Of a stretch of 64,000 nt of DNA, positions 19,888 through 33,155 are shown piece by piece. Origin of the DNA: Mixta gaviniae (GTDB lineage Bacteria > Pseudomonadota > Gammaproteobacteria > Enterobacterales > Enterobacteriaceae); NCBI RefSeq assembly GCF_002953195.1, contig NZ_CP026377.1, positions 3,410,001-3,474,000 on the forward strand. The letters are read 5' to 3'. How positions within the stretch are numbered: the stretch's first letter is position 1; each line of letters opens with the position of its first letter. Made by a program: the position numbers and the translations under genes. Under the pieces are notes generated by a model. It did not search any database, was not told the origin of the DNA, and saw nothing but the letters and a program-made list of their open reading frames with translations.

Positions 19888-19922
19888 AAAAAGCCAGCCT
19901 CTGACGGGGCTGGCTTTTTTCG
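19888..19922. terminator. Terminator downstream of glnB
   Basis: Stem AAGCCAGCC / GGCTGGCTT with an eight-base loop, A-rich on the left and T-rich on the right, so usable from both strands. Confidence 0.85.
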
Positions 19923-19949
19923 GTGCCGACGGCAGCGCTGGGCGGGCGA

Positions 19950-20384
<435 letters not shown>

Positions 20385-20423
20385 CTAAGCTACCATATCT
20401 GGCAGCGCAAGCGGCAGTAAAAA

Positions 20424-21761
20424 CTACGCTTTAAAGTCGTTGGCATCCAGCTCATGGCGTGCCAGCAGCTTGTAGAACTCGGTGCGGTTGCGCCCCGCCA
20501 GCCGCGCCGCGTTGGTCACATTGCCCTTCGTCATCTGCAACAGCTTGCGCAGATAGTTCAGCTCAAACTGATTACGCGCTTCGACGAACGTCGGCAACGC
20601 GGTGTTCTCACCCGCCAGCGCCTGCTCTACCAGCGCCTCGCTAATGACCGGCGTTGAGGTCAACGCCACGCACTGCTCAATTACGTTAACCAGCTGACGC
20701 ACATTGCCGGGCCAGCTGGCGGTCATCAGGCGTTTCATCGCATCGGTGGAGAAACTGCGCACAAAGGGCTTATGCCGCTCCGCCGACTGCCGCAGCAGAT
20801 GGTTCGCCAGCAGCGGAATATCCTCCGCGCGCTCATGCAGCGCCGGGATCTTCAGGCTGACCACATTCAGGCGATAGAAAAGATCCTCGCGGAACTCCTG
20901 CTTCTCCATCGCTTTCGGCAGATCGCGGTGGGTAGCCGAAAGAATGCGCACGTCGATATCGATATCGCGGTTGCTGCCGAGCGGACGCACTTTGCGCTCC
21001 TGCAGTACGCGCAATAGCTTAACTTGCAGGGTGGGCGGCATATCGCCGATCTCATCGAGAAACAGCGTCCCCCCTTCCGCCGCCTGAAACAGCCCTTCGC
21101 GCGCGCTAACCGCGCCGGTGAACGCGCCCCTGGCGTGGCCGAACAGTTCTGACTCCAGCAGCTGCTCCGGCAGCGCGCCGCAGTTAATGGCGATAAACGG
21201 TTTGCCGGCGCGCGGGCTGGCGGCGTGGATCGCCTTCGCCAGCACCTCTTTTCCGGTGCCGCTCTGGCCATTGATCAGCACGCTAACGTCAGACTGCGCC
21301 ACCATATGCGCCTGCTCCAGCAAACGCTGCATCAGCGGGCTGCGGGTGACGATCGCTTCGCGCCAGGCGTCATTGCTGGCGGGCGCACTGTGCGCCAGTG
21401 CTTCGTCAATCGCCTTATACAGCGCATCGCGATCGACCGGCTTGGTCAGAAAGCTGAAAACCCCCTGTCGGGTCGCCGATACCGCTTCCGGTATCGAGCC
21501 GTGCGCCGTAAGGATGATCACCGGCAGGCCGGGGTGAAGGCGCTGGATTTCGCCGAACAGCGCCAGGCCATCCATCTCATCCATGCGCAGATCGCTGATC
21601 ACCAGGTCGACCTTCTCTTTATTTAGCTGACGCAGCGCGTCTGGCCCGCTGTCGGCGGTGGCGACCTGAAACCCTTCGCTGGTCAGACGCATACCCAGCA
21701 GCTTCAACAGCGCGGCGTCGTCGTCCACCAGCAGCAGACGGGCGGATTTACGTGGCATCAT
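20424..21761 (-). CDS. glrR: Sigma-54-dependent response regulator GlrR
   Basis: A 445-residue response regulator also named QseF. The receiver domain has phospho-acceptor Asp57 (LVISDLRMDEMDG). The AAA+ domain has Walker A GQSGTGKE, the sigma-54 contact GAFTGA and Walker B GGTLFLDEIGDM. A Fis-type HTH ends the protein. It activates sigma-54 transcription of glmY, which is present at 24012-24236 with a good -24/-12 promoter. It overlaps qseG by four bases. Confidence 0.96.
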   Translation of the reverse strand: MMPRKSARLLLVDDDAALLKLLGMRLTSEGFQVATADSGPDALRQLNKEKVDLVISDLRMDEMDGLALFGEIQRLHPGLPVIILTAHGSIPEAVSATRQGVFSFLTKPVDRDALYKAIDEALAHSAPASNDAWREAIVTRSPLMQRLLEQAHMVAQSDVSVLINGQSGTGKEVLAKAIHAASPRAGKPFIAINCGALPEQLLESELFGHARGAFTGAVSAREGLFQAAEGGTLFLDEIGDMPPTLQVKLLRVLQERKVRPLGSNRDIDIDVRILSATHRDLPKAMEKQEFREDLFYRLNVVSLKIPALHERAEDIPLLANHLLRQSAERHKPFVRSFSTDAMKRLMTASWPGNVRQLVNVIEQCVALTSTPVISEALVEQALAGENTALPTFVEARNQFELNYLRKLLQMTKGNVTNAARLAGRNRTEFYKLLARHELDANDFKA

Positions 21762-22489
21762 TGCGCCTCTTTTTCATTACTGTTTACTGCGGACGCCGGC
21801 GCGGAAGCGTCGGTAACGCCGTTTTCCTCGCTGTGGCTGGCCTCGGAAACGTCCGGCGATTTACGGGAAGAGAGCTGACGCTCAATATCGGTCAACGTCG
21901 ACAATTTGCGACGGGTTTCCGCCAGTTCACGATTCAGCTGAGCCTGCTTATGCCGCAGGGCGTCGAGCTGATTGTCGCTCGTCTGCTGCAGATGATGATA
22001 GCGGGTGCGCGTCTCCGACAGGTCGAGCTGAGCGGCCTGATTAGCGCGCCAGAGCTGCATCAGCGGCCGCACTGACGCGGGAAAAGCGACGCTGAAGCTG
22101 TCGAGCTGGGCGATATATTGCCGACGTTCGATCGGCGTCACGTTGCCGTTATCCAGCAGGATCCCCTGCTTAAAGCTGTTTTGCCAGCCGGTGGCGGGCC
22201 AGTTATGGGCCTCGGCACGCGCCGCTATCGGCGATAGCCGCGCCGCACAATCGGTGGCGCGCAGCCAGTAGAGCGGATTACGGGTGCTGTCGTCGTCGCT
22301 AATTTGCCAAATGCGCGTGCAATCCACGGCCAGATAATCAACGATCTTGATTTCTGGCTCGGGGAGCGGCGCCGCCTGACGCGGCAGAACACTGTGCGAC
22401 GGCGCCTGGCAGGCGGCGACCAGCAGCGTAGAAAACAGCGCCAGGCACCGGCCGGCGCGCCTGGCGGCAGAAAAGGTAAAGAGGATCAT
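21758..22489 (-). CDS. qseG: Outer-membrane lipoprotein QseG
   Basis: A 243-residue lipoprotein with lipobox LLVAAC and Gln at +2, predicting outer-membrane sorting. The middle is a long coiled coil (about 150-205, RTRYHHLQQTSDNQLDAL). In E. coli QseG binds the GlrK (QseE) sensor and raises its activity. It lies between glrK and glrR in one operon, five bases after glrK. Confidence 0.9.
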   Translation of the reverse strand: MILFTFSAARRAGRCLALFSTLLVAACQAPSHSVLPRQAAPLPEPEIKIVDYLAVDCTRIWQISDDDSTRNPLYWLRATDCAARLSPIAARAEAHNWPATGWQNSFKQGILLDNGNVTPIERRQYIAQLDSFSVAFPASVRPLMQLWRANQAAQLDLSETRTRYHHLQQTSDNQLDALRHKQAQLNRELAETRRKLSTLTDIERQLSSRKSPDVSEASHSEENGVTDASAPASAVNSNEKEAQ

Positions 22490-22494
22490 CGCGA

Positions 22495-23919
22495 TTATTT
22501 CCCGACGCTCAGATTAAGTTCGATACGGAAGCAGACGTCTGCGTCTTCCGTGTGTATAAGCTGCAGATCGCCCTGCATACGCCGCAGGCAATCCTTCGCA
22601 ATGCTCAGCCCCAGCCCGCTGCCTTTTACTGCGCCCTTACGCTGCTGGCGGCCCTGAAAGAAGGGTTCAAAGATCATCGTCTGCTCCGCTTCCGGGATCG
22701 GCGTGCCGGTATTGGCGACGTCAATCCATACCCGATTGCCGTGCGCCTGGGTACGAAACCAAATGGTACCGGATTCACTACCGTAATAGACAGCGTTGGA
22801 GTAGATATTATCAATGACGCGCGTCAGCAGCACCGGCTCGGCGCGGCAGGTGGCGGCGTTCAGCTCTACATGGGTCTGCATCAGCTTGGCACGCGCCGTG
22901 AGCGCATGGGCGTCAATGACGCTGTGGATGATGGGCGACAGGTCGACAGTTTCCAGCGGCTGCGGCGTATCGGCCAGCCTGCGGTTATAGTCCAGCAGCT
23001 GTTCAATCAGCCGCTGCAGATGGCGGCTACTGCCGTCGAGAATGGCGACCACCTCTTTCTGGTCTGCGGTAAGCGGGCCGGCCACTTCGTCTGCCAGCAG
23101 CTCGGTGCCTTCACGCATGCTGGCCAGCGGCGTTTTCAGTTCATGGGAGATATGGCGCAGGAATTCGTGGCGCTGCGACTCCAGCCATGCCAGGCGTTCG
23201 CTCAGCCAGAGAATGCGCTGCCCAAGCGCGCGGATTTCGCGCGGACCTTTAAAGCTGGCCATATCGCCCAGCGGACGGCCTTCGCCCAGCCGGTTGATCA
23301 TGCGCTCTACGCCCTTTACCGGACCGATAATCATGCGGGTGAACAGCAGCACCAGCGCCAGCGTCACCAGAAACAGCAGCAGCGCCTGCCAGCCGAAGAA
23401 TTGGCCACGTTCAGCGATCTCGCGCTGCAGCTGCAGGCCGCGGGAAAAGGCGGCTTCGCGCGTCGCCTGCACCATCGCGGCATTGGCGGCGGAAAATGCC
23501 TCCAGGTTAGCGGCGGCGGCGTTGATCGGATTACTGTTGAGGCAGTGCAACTGCTCCAGCTGCGTCAGCGTCTGGCGCAGACTTTGCCAGGCGCGCAGAT
23601 CGGGCAGCACCTGGGCGTGGGCGTCCAGCATCTGCGAATAGCGCGTACGCTGCGTTTGATAAAGCCGCGCCAGCACCGGATCGCCCAGCACGCAGTATTG
23701 ACGGTAGCTACGCTCCAGCTCCAGCGCGGTACGCGCCATCGCCTCGCTGCGGCGCACGTCGGTCAGCGTGGTACGGTTGGTGTCAGCCGCCTGCTGGCTC
23801 AATGCGGAGAGGCTTTCCCACGCCTGCCAGGCCAGCACCAGCAGCGGCAGCAGCACCAGCAGAAAAGCCATCAGCACCAGCTGACGCAGGGATCGGGGGA
23901 AGAGTCGCCAGTTTTTCAC
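22495..23919 (-). CDS. glrK: Sensor histidine kinase GlrK
   Basis: A 474-residue membrane histidine kinase (QseE). It has an N-terminal helix (about 13-30), a periplasmic domain, a second helix (about 175-193), HAMP, HisKA with phospho-His in RHISHELKTPLASMREG, and an HATPase domain (DNIYSNAVYYG, GSGLGLSIAKD). It phosphorylates GlrR to control glmY and thus glucosamine-6-phosphate synthesis. First gene of the glrK-qseG-glrR operon. Confidence 0.95.
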   Translation of the reverse strand: MKNWRLFPRSLRQLVLMAFLLVLLPLLVLAWQAWESLSALSQQAADTNRTTLTDVRRSEAMARTALELERSYRQYCVLGDPVLARLYQTQRTRYSQMLDAHAQVLPDLRAWQSLRQTLTQLEQLHCLNSNPINAAAANLEAFSAANAAMVQATREAAFSRGLQLQREIAERGQFFGWQALLLFLVTLALVLLFTRMIIGPVKGVERMINRLGEGRPLGDMASFKGPREIRALGQRILWLSERLAWLESQRHEFLRHISHELKTPLASMREGTELLADEVAGPLTADQKEVVAILDGSSRHLQRLIEQLLDYNRRLADTPQPLETVDLSPIIHSVIDAHALTARAKLMQTHVELNAATCRAEPVLLTRVIDNIYSNAVYYGSESGTIWFRTQAHGNRVWIDVANTGTPIPEAEQTMIFEPFFQGRQQRKGAVKGSGLGLSIAKDCLRRMQGDLQLIHTEDADVCFRIELNLSVGK

Positions 23920-24011
23920 GCGCAGTATCCTTCAGTAAAGTGAGGTTGATGCTAGCGAACAACGGGGCGGGAGGAAAGTGCGATAAAAGCAACGCTGCGG
24001 GATGGCGCGCA

Positions 24012-24236
24012 AAATAAAACGGCAGAGCCGAAGCCCTGCCGTTTTAAGCGCGACGAATCCTCATCGCGCCGGGAATAGGTGGTGCCTAACTCAACGTTGC
24101 GCCCGGTGTTTGATAAAGCCGCAAGCGGCAGTTATCGGTACGTGGACGGCAGGCACCGTTTTGTGCGTCATTCTGGTTTTTTATGGAGCGCTTGACCGCG
24201 TTAGCAGGGCTGACATAAACAGGTGAATGAGCCACT
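24012..24236 (-). ncRNA. glmY: Small RNA GlmY
   Basis: The RNA begins AGTGGCTCATTCACC, identical to the E. coli GlmY 5' end, and the next block keeps TTATGTCAGCCC. It ends at a terminator (stem ACGGCAGGGC / GCCCTGCCGT-like, 24014-24046) with a T-run. GlmY sequesters RapZ, protecting GlmZ and so raising glmS expression. The position between purL and glrK is the E. coli one. At about 225 bases it is longer than the 184-base E. coli precursor. Confidence 0.88.
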
Positions 24237-24247
24237 GCGAGTATATT

Positions 24248-24263
24248 AGCAACTATTGTGCCA
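24248..24263 (-). promoter_or_regulatory. Sigma-54 promoter of glmY
   Basis: Minus strand TGGCAC-AATAG-TTGCT is a perfect -24/-12 element. It ends 12 bases from the first GlmY base. TAATAT beside it could serve as a sigma-70 -10, as the overlapping promoters in E. coli. Confidence 0.9.
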
Positions 24264-24358
24264 ACTTTAAATAAAATATTTAACGTTATAATTTATAAAG
24301 ACTTATTGAACAAGCGCCTCGCCAACAGCCGTGTCGGTCACCTGACAGGCCGACAAAT

Positions 24359-24376
24359 TGTCGCCATTTAGCAACA
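24359..24376. promoter_or_regulatory. Candidate GlrR activator site
   Basis: TGTC, ten bases, AACA fits the GlrR motif TGTC-N10-GACA with one mismatch, about 125 bases upstream of the glmY start. A further imperfect TGTC-N8-GACA pair lies at 24332-24347. The stretch between is AT-rich, suitable for DNA bending. Confidence 0.45.
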
Positions 24377-24416
24377 GTCTTGCGGCTGATAATTCCATCC
24401 CTTATTTATCAATCAC

Positions 24417-24444
24417 TTAAGTGTCTCTTTTTGGAGACACTTAA
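24417..24444. repeat. Perfect inverted repeat between glmY and purL
   Basis: Eleven-base arms TTAAGTGTCTC / GAGACACTTAA flank a six-base T-rich loop. No T-run follows. It could be an operator or a remnant of a mobile element; no role is assigned. Confidence 0.7.
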
Positions 24445-24491
24445 AACAGGACGTTGTCGCAATCTGGCAACGGCTGCGACAGAAACAAAAA

Positions 24492-24516
24492 AACCGCACC
24501 GGATACCGGTGCGGTT
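24492..24516 (-). terminator. purL terminator
   Basis: Stem AACCGCACCGG / CCGGTGCGGTT with a three-base loop, followed by T7 on the minus strand. Confidence 0.93.
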
Positions 24517-24537
24517 ACAGCTTCAGGCGATGCGCAA

Positions 24538-27500
24538 TCAGCCGAGTTGCTTACGCGCGTTACGGAAAATACGCATCCACGGGCCATCCTCGCCCCACTC
24601 CGCCGGATGCCAGGAGTTGCTGACGGTGCGGAATACGCGCTCCGGGTGCGGCATCATGATGGTGACGCGACCGTTTTCGCTGGTCAGCGCCGTGATGCCG
24701 TTCGGCGAGCCGTTAGGGTTAGCCGGATAATTTTCCGTCACCTTGCCGTGGTTATCCACGTAACGCAGCGCTACGATGCCTTTCGCTTCCAGCGCGGCGA
24801 GGTGCGCGTCGTCGCGTACTTCGACAAAGCCTTCGCCATGGGAAACGGCGATCGGCATACGCGATCCCGCCATCCCTTCCAGCAGCAGCGACGGGCTGGC
24901 CGCCACCTCGACCAGGCTAAAGCGCGCTTCAAAGCGTTCGGACTGGTTGCGGACAAAGCGCGGCCAGAGATCGCTGCCGGGGATCAGCTCGCGCAGGTTG
25001 GACATCATCTGGCAACCGTTGCAGACGCCCAGCGCCAGCGTTTGCGGACGGTGGAAGAAGGTTTCAAACTGATCGCGCACGCGGCTGTTAAACAGGATCG
25101 ATTTCGCCCAGCCTTCGCCCGCGCCCAGTACGTCGCCATAGGAGAAGCCGCCGCACGCCACCAGCGCCTGCATCTCCTCCAGCCCGATACGACCAGCCAG
25201 CAGATCGCTCATATGCACATCCACCGCATCGAAACCGGCGCGGTGGAAAGCGGCCGCCATTTCGACATGGGAGTTAACGCCCTGCTCGCGCAGCACCGCG
25301 ACTTTAGGACGCGCGCCGGTGGCGATAAAGGGCGCGGCAATGTCTTCCTGCGGCGGGAAAGTCAGGTGAACGTTAAGGCCCGGATCGCTCTCCTCTTTTT
25401 TCGCCGCATGCTCCTGATCGGCGCAGGTCGGGTTATCGCGCAGGCGCTGCATCTGCCAGGTGGTTTCCGCCCACCAGACGCGCAGCGTGGTGCGGTTTTC
25501 GCTGTAGATCGCCCGGTCGCCTGAACGCAGGGTGAAGCGATCGCCCGGCAGCGCTTTGCCGAGATAGTGTACGCAGTCGCTCAGGCCATGTGCCCCTAAC
25601 AGCGCCTCGACCGCCGCGCGATCCTGTGCCGCCACCTGAATGACCGCGCCCAGCTCTTCATTGAACAGGGCCGCCAGCGCATCCTCGCCCAGCGCGGCGA
25701 TATCAGCGTCGATGCCGCAGTGGCCGGCGAAGGCCATCTCAGCCAGGGTCACCAGCAGGCCGCCGTCGGAACGATCGTGGTAGGCCAGCAGTTTACCCGC
25801 GCTGACCAGCGCCTGCATGGCGTTAAAGAAGCCCGCCAGCTGCTGCACGTCGCGCACGTCGGCCGGCTTATCGCCCAGCTGACGGAAGACTTGCGCCAGC
25901 GCGGTGGCGCCCAGCGCGTTATGGCCTTTGCCGAGATCGATCAGCAGCAGCGCGTTATCCTGTTCCGGCCGCAGCTGCGGCGTAACGGTGCGGCGCACAT
26001 CTTCAACACGCGCAAAGGCGGTGATCACCAGCGACAGCGGCGCGGTGATTTCGCGCTGTTCGTCGCCCTGCTGCCAGCGGGTTTTCATCGACATGGAGTC
26101 TTTACCCACCGGAATGGTCAGACCCAGCGCCGGGCAAAGCTCTTCGCCCACCGCTTTTACCGCCTCGTAAAGACCGGCATCTTCGCCTGGATGGCCGGCA
26201 GCGGCCATCCAGTTGGCGGAGAGCTTAACGCGTTTCAGCGCGCCGATATCGGTCGCCGCCAGGTTGGTCAGCGCCTCGCCGACCGCCAAACGCGCCGAGG
26301 CGGCGAAATCGAGCAGCGCCACCGGCGCGCGCTCGCCCAGCGAGAAGGCTTCGCCGTGGTAGCTGTCAAGGCTGGCGGTGGTGACCGCGCAGTTGGCCAC
26401 CGGCACCTGCCACGGCCCGACCATCTGATCGCGTGCCACCATGCCGGTGACGGTGCGGTCGCCGATGGTGATCAGGAAGGTTTTTTCCGCCACGGTCGGC
26501 AGATGCAGCACACGCTTCACCGCCTCTTCCAGCGTCATACCGTCGCGCGCCAGCGCTTCGCCCTGCGCCTGCTGGCGACGCACGTCGCGCGTCATCTTCG
26601 GCGTTTTGCCCAGCAGCACGTCCAGCGGCATGTCGATCGGCTGGTTGTCGAAGTGGCTGTCGGAGAGCGTCAGGTGCTGCTCTTCCGTCGCTTCGCCAAT
26701 CACCGCATAGGGCGCGCGCTCGCGCTGGCAGAGACGATCGAACAGCGCCAGCTTATCCGGCGCCACCGCCAGCACATAGCGCTCCTGCGATTCGTTACAC
26801 CAGACTTCCAGCGGGCTCATGCCCGGCTCATCGTTAAGGATGTCGCGCAGGTTAAAGCGGCCGCCACGGCCGCCGTCGCTCACCAGCTCCGGCATGGCGT
26901 TCGACAGGCCGCCGGCGCCGACATCGTGAATAAACAGAATCGGGTTCTGTTCGCCCAGCTGCCAGCAGCGGTCGATCACTTCCTGACAGCGGCGCTCCAT
27001 TTCCGGGTTGTCGCGCTGTACCGATGCGAAATCGAGATCGGCGTCGGACTGACCGGAGGTCATTGAAGAGGCGGCGCCGCCGCCCAGACCGATGTTCATC
27101 GCCGGGCCGCCCAGCACGATCAGCTTCGCGCCGACGCTGATTTCGCCCTTCTGCACATGATCGGCGCGGATGTTGCCGATGCCGCCCGCCAGCATAATCG
27201 GTTTATGGTAGCCGCGCAGCTCGCTGCCATTGTGGCTGTTAACCCGCTCCTCATAGGTGCGGAAATAGCCGTTCAGCGCCGGACGGCCGAATTCGTTATT
27301 GAACGCCGCGCCGCCCAGCGGGCCTTCGGTCATGATATCCAGCGCGCTGACGATACGCGCCGGCTTGCCGAAATCTTCTTCCCACGGCTGCTCAAAGCCC
27401 GGGATGCGCAGGTTAGAGACGGAGAAGCCCACCAGGCCTGCTTTCGGCTTGGCGCCGCGTCCGGTAGCGCCCTCATCGCGGATCTCGCCGCCGGAGCCGG

Positions 27501-28428
27501 TCGCCGCCCCCGGCCACGGCGAAATCGCCGTCGGGTGGTTATGGGTTTCTACTTTCATCAGGATATGAGTCGGCTCCTGATGGAAATCGTAAACGCCCTG
27601 CTGCGCGTCAGCGTAGAAACGGCCCACTTCGGAACCTTCCATTACCGCCGCGTTGTCTTTATAGGCTGACAGCACGTAATCGGGCGTCTGCGCGAAGGTG
27701 TTCTTGATCATTTTGAACAGGGATTTCGGCTGCGCTACGCCGTCGATCACCCAGTCCGCGTTGAAGATTTTATGGCGGCAGTGTTCGGAGTTCGCCTGAG
27801 CGAACATATACAGCTCGATATCGTTCGGGTTGCGCCCCAGTTTTTCAAACGCCGCCAGCAGGTAGTCGATCTCGTCATCGGCCAGCGCCAGGCCCAGCTT
27901 CTGATTGGCCTGCTCCAATGCACTGCGCCCCTGCGTCAGGATATCCACGCTTTGCAGCGGCTGCGGCGCCTGCTGGACGAAAAGCTGCTCCGCCTCATTC
28001 AGGTCGCCATACACGCTCTCCATCATGCGGTCATGCAGCAGCGCGGCCAGCTGGTGCCACTGGGCGTCGGTCAGCTGCGGCGCCTGTACGTAAAAGGCCA
28101 GGCCGCGCTCCAGACGGCGCACCTGCGCCAGATCGCAGTTGTGGGCGATATCGGTCGCTTTAGAAGACCAGGGGGAGATGGTGCCGGGACGCGGCGTCAC
28201 CAGCAGCAGACGCCCTTGCGGCGCATGTTCGGCGAGAGAAGGGCCATATTTCAGCAGACGCTGCAGGCGGGACTTTTCTTCTGCGTTCAGCGGTGCGCTG
28301 ACATCGGCAAAATGGACATACTCGGCGTAAATATCACTCACCGGCAGGTGAGCGTCCTGAAAACGGGTCAGCAGTTTGTTTACACGAAATGCCGACAGGG
28401 CGGGCGAACCACGCAGAATTTCCATCAT
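24538..28428 (-). CDS. purL: Phosphoribosylformylglycinamidine synthase
   Basis: A 1296-residue enzyme for the fourth step of purine synthesis, making FGAM from FGAR, glutamine and ATP. It has an N-terminal linker domain, the tandem AIRS-like synthetase core ([46 protein letters not shown]) and a C-terminal glutaminase domain with nucleophile Cys in [11 protein letters not shown] and [15 protein letters not shown]. The frame opens upstream to 28476, but [15 protein letters not shown] at 28428 is the family start. A PurR box lies upstream. Single gene, divergent from mltF. Confidence 0.97.
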   Translation of the reverse strand: MMEILRGSPALSAFRVNKLLTRFQDAHLPVSDIYAEYVHFADVSAPLNAEEKSRLQRLLKYGPSLAEHAPQGRLLLVTPRPGTISPWSSKATDIAHNCDLAQVRRLERGLAFYVQAPQLTDAQWHQLAALLHDRMMESVYGDLNEAEQLFVQQAPQPLQSVDILTQGRSALEQANQKLGLALADDEIDYLLAAFEKLGRNPNDIELYMFAQANSEHCRHKIFNADWVIDGVAQPKSLFKMIKNTFAQTPDYVLSAYKDNAAVMEGSEVGRFYADAQQGVYDFHQEPTHILMKVETHNHPTAISPWPGAATGSGGEIRDEGATGRGAKPKAGLVGFSVSNLRIPGFEQPWEEDFGKPARIVSALDIMTEGPLGGAAFNNEFGRPALNGYFRTYEERVNSHNGSELRGYHKPIMLAGGIGNIRADHVQKGEISVGAKLIVLGGPAMNIGLGGGAASSMTSGQSDADLDFASVQRDNPEMERRCQEVIDRCWQLGEQNPILFIHDVGAGGLSNAMPELVSDGGRGGRFNLRDILNDEPGMSPLEVWCNESQERYVLAVAPDKLALFDRLCQRERAPYAVIGEATEEQHLTLSDSHFDNQPIDMPLDVLLGKTPKMTRDVRRQQAQGEALARDGMTLEEAVKRVLHLPTVAEKTFLITIGDRTVTGMVARDQMVGPWQVPVANCAVTTASLDSYHGEAFSLGERAPVALLDFAASARLAVGEALTNLAATDIGALKRVKLSANWMAAAGHPGEDAGLYEAVKAVGEELCPALGLTIPVGKDSMSMKTRWQQGDEQREITAPLSLVITAFARVEDVRRTVTPQLRPEQDNALLLIDLGKGHNALGATALAQVFRQLGDKPADVRDVQQLAGFFNAMQALVSAGKLLAYHDRSDGGLLVTLAEMAFAGHCGIDADIAALGEDALAALFNEELGAVIQVAAQDRAAVEALLGAHGLSDCVHYLGKALPGDRFTLRSGDRAIYSENRTTLRVWWAETTWQMQRLRDNPTCADQEHAAKKEESDPGLNVHLTFPPQEDIAAPFIATGARPKVAVLREQGVNSHVEMAAAFHRAGFDAVDVHMSDLLAGRIGLEEMQALVACGGFSYGDVLGAGEGWAKSILFNSRVRDQFETFFHRPQTLALGVCNGCQMMSNLRELIPGSDLWPRFVRNQSERFEARFSLVEVAASPSLLLEGMAGSRMPIAVSHGEGFVEVRDDAHLAALEAKGIVALRYVDNHGKVTENYPANPNGSPNGITALTSENGRVTIMMPHPERVFRTVSNSWHPAEWGEDGPWMRIFRNARKQLG

Positions 28429-28516
28429 TAAGATCTCTCGTCTTCGAAGCGCCGGAGGACGCTTCTTTGGGCGCAACAGGGAAAACGGGCGATATTATAA
28501 AGAAACGGGCCGCCTA

Positions 28517-28532
28517 ACGAAACCGTTTGCGC
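28517..28532 (-). promoter_or_regulatory. PurR box of purL
   Basis: Minus strand GCGCAAACGGTTTCGT matches the PurR operator and the known E. coli purL site. It lies about 90 bases upstream of purL. Confidence 0.88.
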
Positions 28533-28695
28533 GGAAATTTCCGCGCTGCGAAATAGCCTGAAAATTGCGCAAATCTTGCTATTGGAGTTGCTCTGCGCCG
28601 CGTTGTTGCGCAAAATGCCCCACGCTCTGGGATTTAATAGATAACAAACGCTGCCCGAAGAGACAGAGGCCTGAGAGCCACCGAGAGATAACTAT

Positions 28696-30704
<2,009 letters not shown>

Positions 30705-30732
30705 TTATAACCAAACCTGTGGGGAGACAAAA

Positions 30733-31368
30733 TTATTCCAGCTGTTGCAGCTCGCCCTGCGGCGTCACGCGCCAGCGGTGCTGACAGAAAAACAGCAGCG
30801 GGTTGTCCTGTTTACTGTCACTGTAGCCGCTGTAGAGCTGCAGCGGCGTGCCGATCTGCTCTTCCAGCTGCGCCACTTTTTCATGGCCCAGGCAGCGCAA
30901 ACTGAGAATGCGTCCGCCCCAGGCGCGCTCCATCTGACTGGCGATCAGCTTAACGCGTGGCAGGAAGGCGGAGTCGTAATAGACCTGCTCCACCAGCGGC
31001 TGCGGCGAACCGGTGATCAGCCAGACATCGGCGTCATTGCTGCTCAGGTAATCGGTCAGCCGCTGCTGCACCACCGGGAACGCCACCACCCGCTGACGGA
31101 ACCAGCGCGCAAAACTCGCCTCGCGGCGCTGCAGCGCCGCTTCGCTATGCCCGAAGGTGATCGACCAGAGTAGCAGGCTCATCGGCCAGCGCGCCGCACG
31201 TCCTTTGATCAGCAGTCCCATTCCCACTACCGGCAGCAGCGGCACTACCAGCAGCAGGTTCAGCGGCTGCCGCCACAGCAGATAGCGCATAAAAGTACCG
31301 AACATATCCTGCTGATGTAAGGTGCCGTCCAGATCGAAAAACACTACCCGTCGTTGCGAATCCGCCAT
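30733..31368 (-). CDS. pgpC: Phosphatidylglycerophosphatase C
   Basis: A 211-residue HAD-type phosphatase that dephosphorylates phosphatidylglycerophosphate in phospholipid synthesis. It carries the DxDGT motif (VFFDLDGTLHQQD), a membrane-associated hydrophobic segment (about 35-60), LITGSPQPL and the late SGYSDSKQDNPLL. ATG 31368 has an AAGGAG site and matches E. coli PgpC (211 aa); the frame is open seven codons further up. Upstream of tadA on the same strand. Confidence 0.93.
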   Translation of the reverse strand: MADSQRRVVFFDLDGTLHQQDMFGTFMRYLLWRQPLNLLLVVPLLPVVGMGLLIKGRAARWPMSLLLWSITFGHSEAALQRREASFARWFRQRVVAFPVVQQRLTDYLSSNDADVWLITGSPQPLVEQVYYDSAFLPRVKLIASQMERAWGGRILSLRCLGHEKVAQLEEQIGTPLQLYSGYSDSKQDNPLLFFCQHRWRVTPQGELQQLE

Positions 31369-31608
31369 TAAACCGTTCTCCTTCATCAACCTTTCGCTTC
31401 AGCATTCATTAGTGTAGACAGTAGCAGCAATGGCTGGCTAACGGCAGCCTCATCGTAATGTGATTTGTCATCGCGGGTGATCCGCGTTATACAATTAGAG
31501 AATCAATGTCTTATGCTTACTCTTCAGGGAGTAAGCGGCTCAGGCAGCAGGCCGCGCGATTACCGCCCCGCCTCCCTTATCGGGCAATAACCATCTGAAG
31601 GAGCCGCC

Positions 31609-32448
31609 ATGAGCGCCCTGTTACGCATTCGCCAGCTCTATCCGGGGCTGGCGCTGAATGAGCGTCGGCTGGCCGACTACCTGTTGGCGCAGCCCGGCCA
31701 CGCCTGCCAGCTCAGCTCGCCACGCCTGGCGCTGGAAGCGGGCGTCAGCCAGTCGAGCGTGGTGAAGTTCGCGCAAAAGCTGGGCTATAAAGGTTTTCCG
31801 GCGCTGAAGCTGGCGTTAAGCGAATCGCTGCGGGCGAAAGACGCGATTACGGTGCATAACCATATTTTGAGCGGCGATCCGCTGAAGGTGGTGGGTGAAA
31901 AGCTGTTCACGGAAAAGGTCTCCGCTATTCGCGCCACGCTGGATATCAATAGCGAAGAGAAGCTGATGGAGACGCTTAATTTGATTAAGCGCGCCGGCCG
32001 CATCGTGCTGGTGGGCATCGGCGCCTCCGGGCTGGTGGCGAAAGATTTTTCCTGGAAGCTGATGAAGATCGGCATCAGCGCCGTCGCTGAGCAGGATATG
32101 CACGCGCTGCTGGCCAGCGTCCAGGCGCTGCGCGACGGCGATCTGCTGCTGGCGATCTCATACAGCGGCGAGCGCCGCGAGATCAATCTCGCCGCGCAGG
32201 AGGCGGCACGCGTCGGTGCCTGGGTGCTGGCCTTTACCGGTTTTACACCCAATACGCTGCAGCAGTGCGCCACCCACTGCCTTTATACCGTTGCGGAAGA
32301 GCAAAGCACGCGCAGCGCCGCTATCTCGTCGACCTCCGCGCAGCTGGCGCTTACCGACCTGCTGTTTATGGCGCTGGTGCAGCAGGATGCCGAGCGCGCC
32401 TCCAGCTATATTCGGCACAGCGAGGCGCTGGTAAAAAAACTGGTATGA
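31609..32448 (+). CDS. yfhH: MurR/RpiR-family transcriptional regulator YfhH
   Basis: A 279-residue regulator: N-terminal HTH_6 domain (about 1-75, with GVSQSSVVKFAQKLGYKGF) and C-terminal SIS sugar-phosphate-binding domain (about 125-260, with GIGASGLVAKDFSWKL and AISYSGERREI). It matches E. coli YfhH, whose ligand and targets are unknown. It is followed by yfhL after 59 bases. Confidence 0.9.
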   Translation: MSALLRIRQLYPGLALNERRLADYLLAQPGHACQLSSPRLALEAGVSQSSVVKFAQKLGYKGFPALKLALSESLRAKDAITVHNHILSGDPLKVVGEKLFTEKVSAIRATLDINSEEKLMETLNLIKRAGRIVLVGIGASGLVAKDFSWKLMKIGISAVAEQDMHALLASVQALRDGDLLLAISYSGERREINLAAQEAARVGAWVLAFTGFTPNTLQQCATHCLYTVAEEQSTRSAAISSTSAQLALTDLLFMALVQQDAERASSYIRHSEALVKKLV

Positions 32449-32456
32449 GCTGTTGA

Positions 32457-32762
<306 letters not shown>

Positions 32763-32774
32763 GGCGTCGCCGCC

Positions 32775-33155
32775 TCACCCTTCGATAATGACCGTCGCGC
32801 AGGCGTAGTGCCGCTCATCCGCCAGCGTGACGTGGACATGACGCACGCCCAGCTTTGCCGCCAGATCGGCCGCCTGCAGGAAAAAGCGTAGCTCTGGCTT
32901 GCCCAGCGCATCGTTATAAACTTCAAACTGATTAAACGCCAGACCGCCGCGAATGCCGGTGCCGAACGCTTTGGCCGCCGCCTCTTTCACCGCAAAGCGT
33001 TTCGCCAGAAAACGCACCGGCTGCTGGTGAGACTGATACTGACGCCATTCGTTTTCGCTCAGCACGCGGCGCGCCAGCCGATCGCCCGAACGGGAGATCA
33101 CCCCTTCGATGCGATCGATTTCAACGATATCGGTGCCGAGACCAAGGATAGCCAT
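32775..33155 (-). CDS. acpS: Holo-[acyl-carrier-protein] synthase
   Basis: A 126-residue phosphopantetheinyl transferase that charges acyl carrier protein with 4'-phosphopantetheine from CoA. Motifs are [12 protein letters not shown] at the N-terminus and [15 protein letters not shown]. The start overlaps the pdxJ stop by one base, indicating coupling. Confidence 0.96.
   Translation of the reverse strand: MAILGLGTDIVEIDRIEGVISRSGDRLARRVLSENEWRQYQSHQQPVRFLAKRFAVKEAAAKAFGTGIRGGLAFNQFEVYNDALGKPELRFFLQAADLAAKLGVRHVHVTLADERHYACATVIIEG

Noticed and set aside
22552..23943. A 463-codon open frame antisense to glrK
   Set aside because: Same reason: opposite-strand shadow of a well-supported histidine kinase.
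25720..27066. A 448-codon open frame antisense to purL
   Set aside because: Shadow frame: rich in His, Arg and Gln, with no domain, opposite a conserved enzyme.
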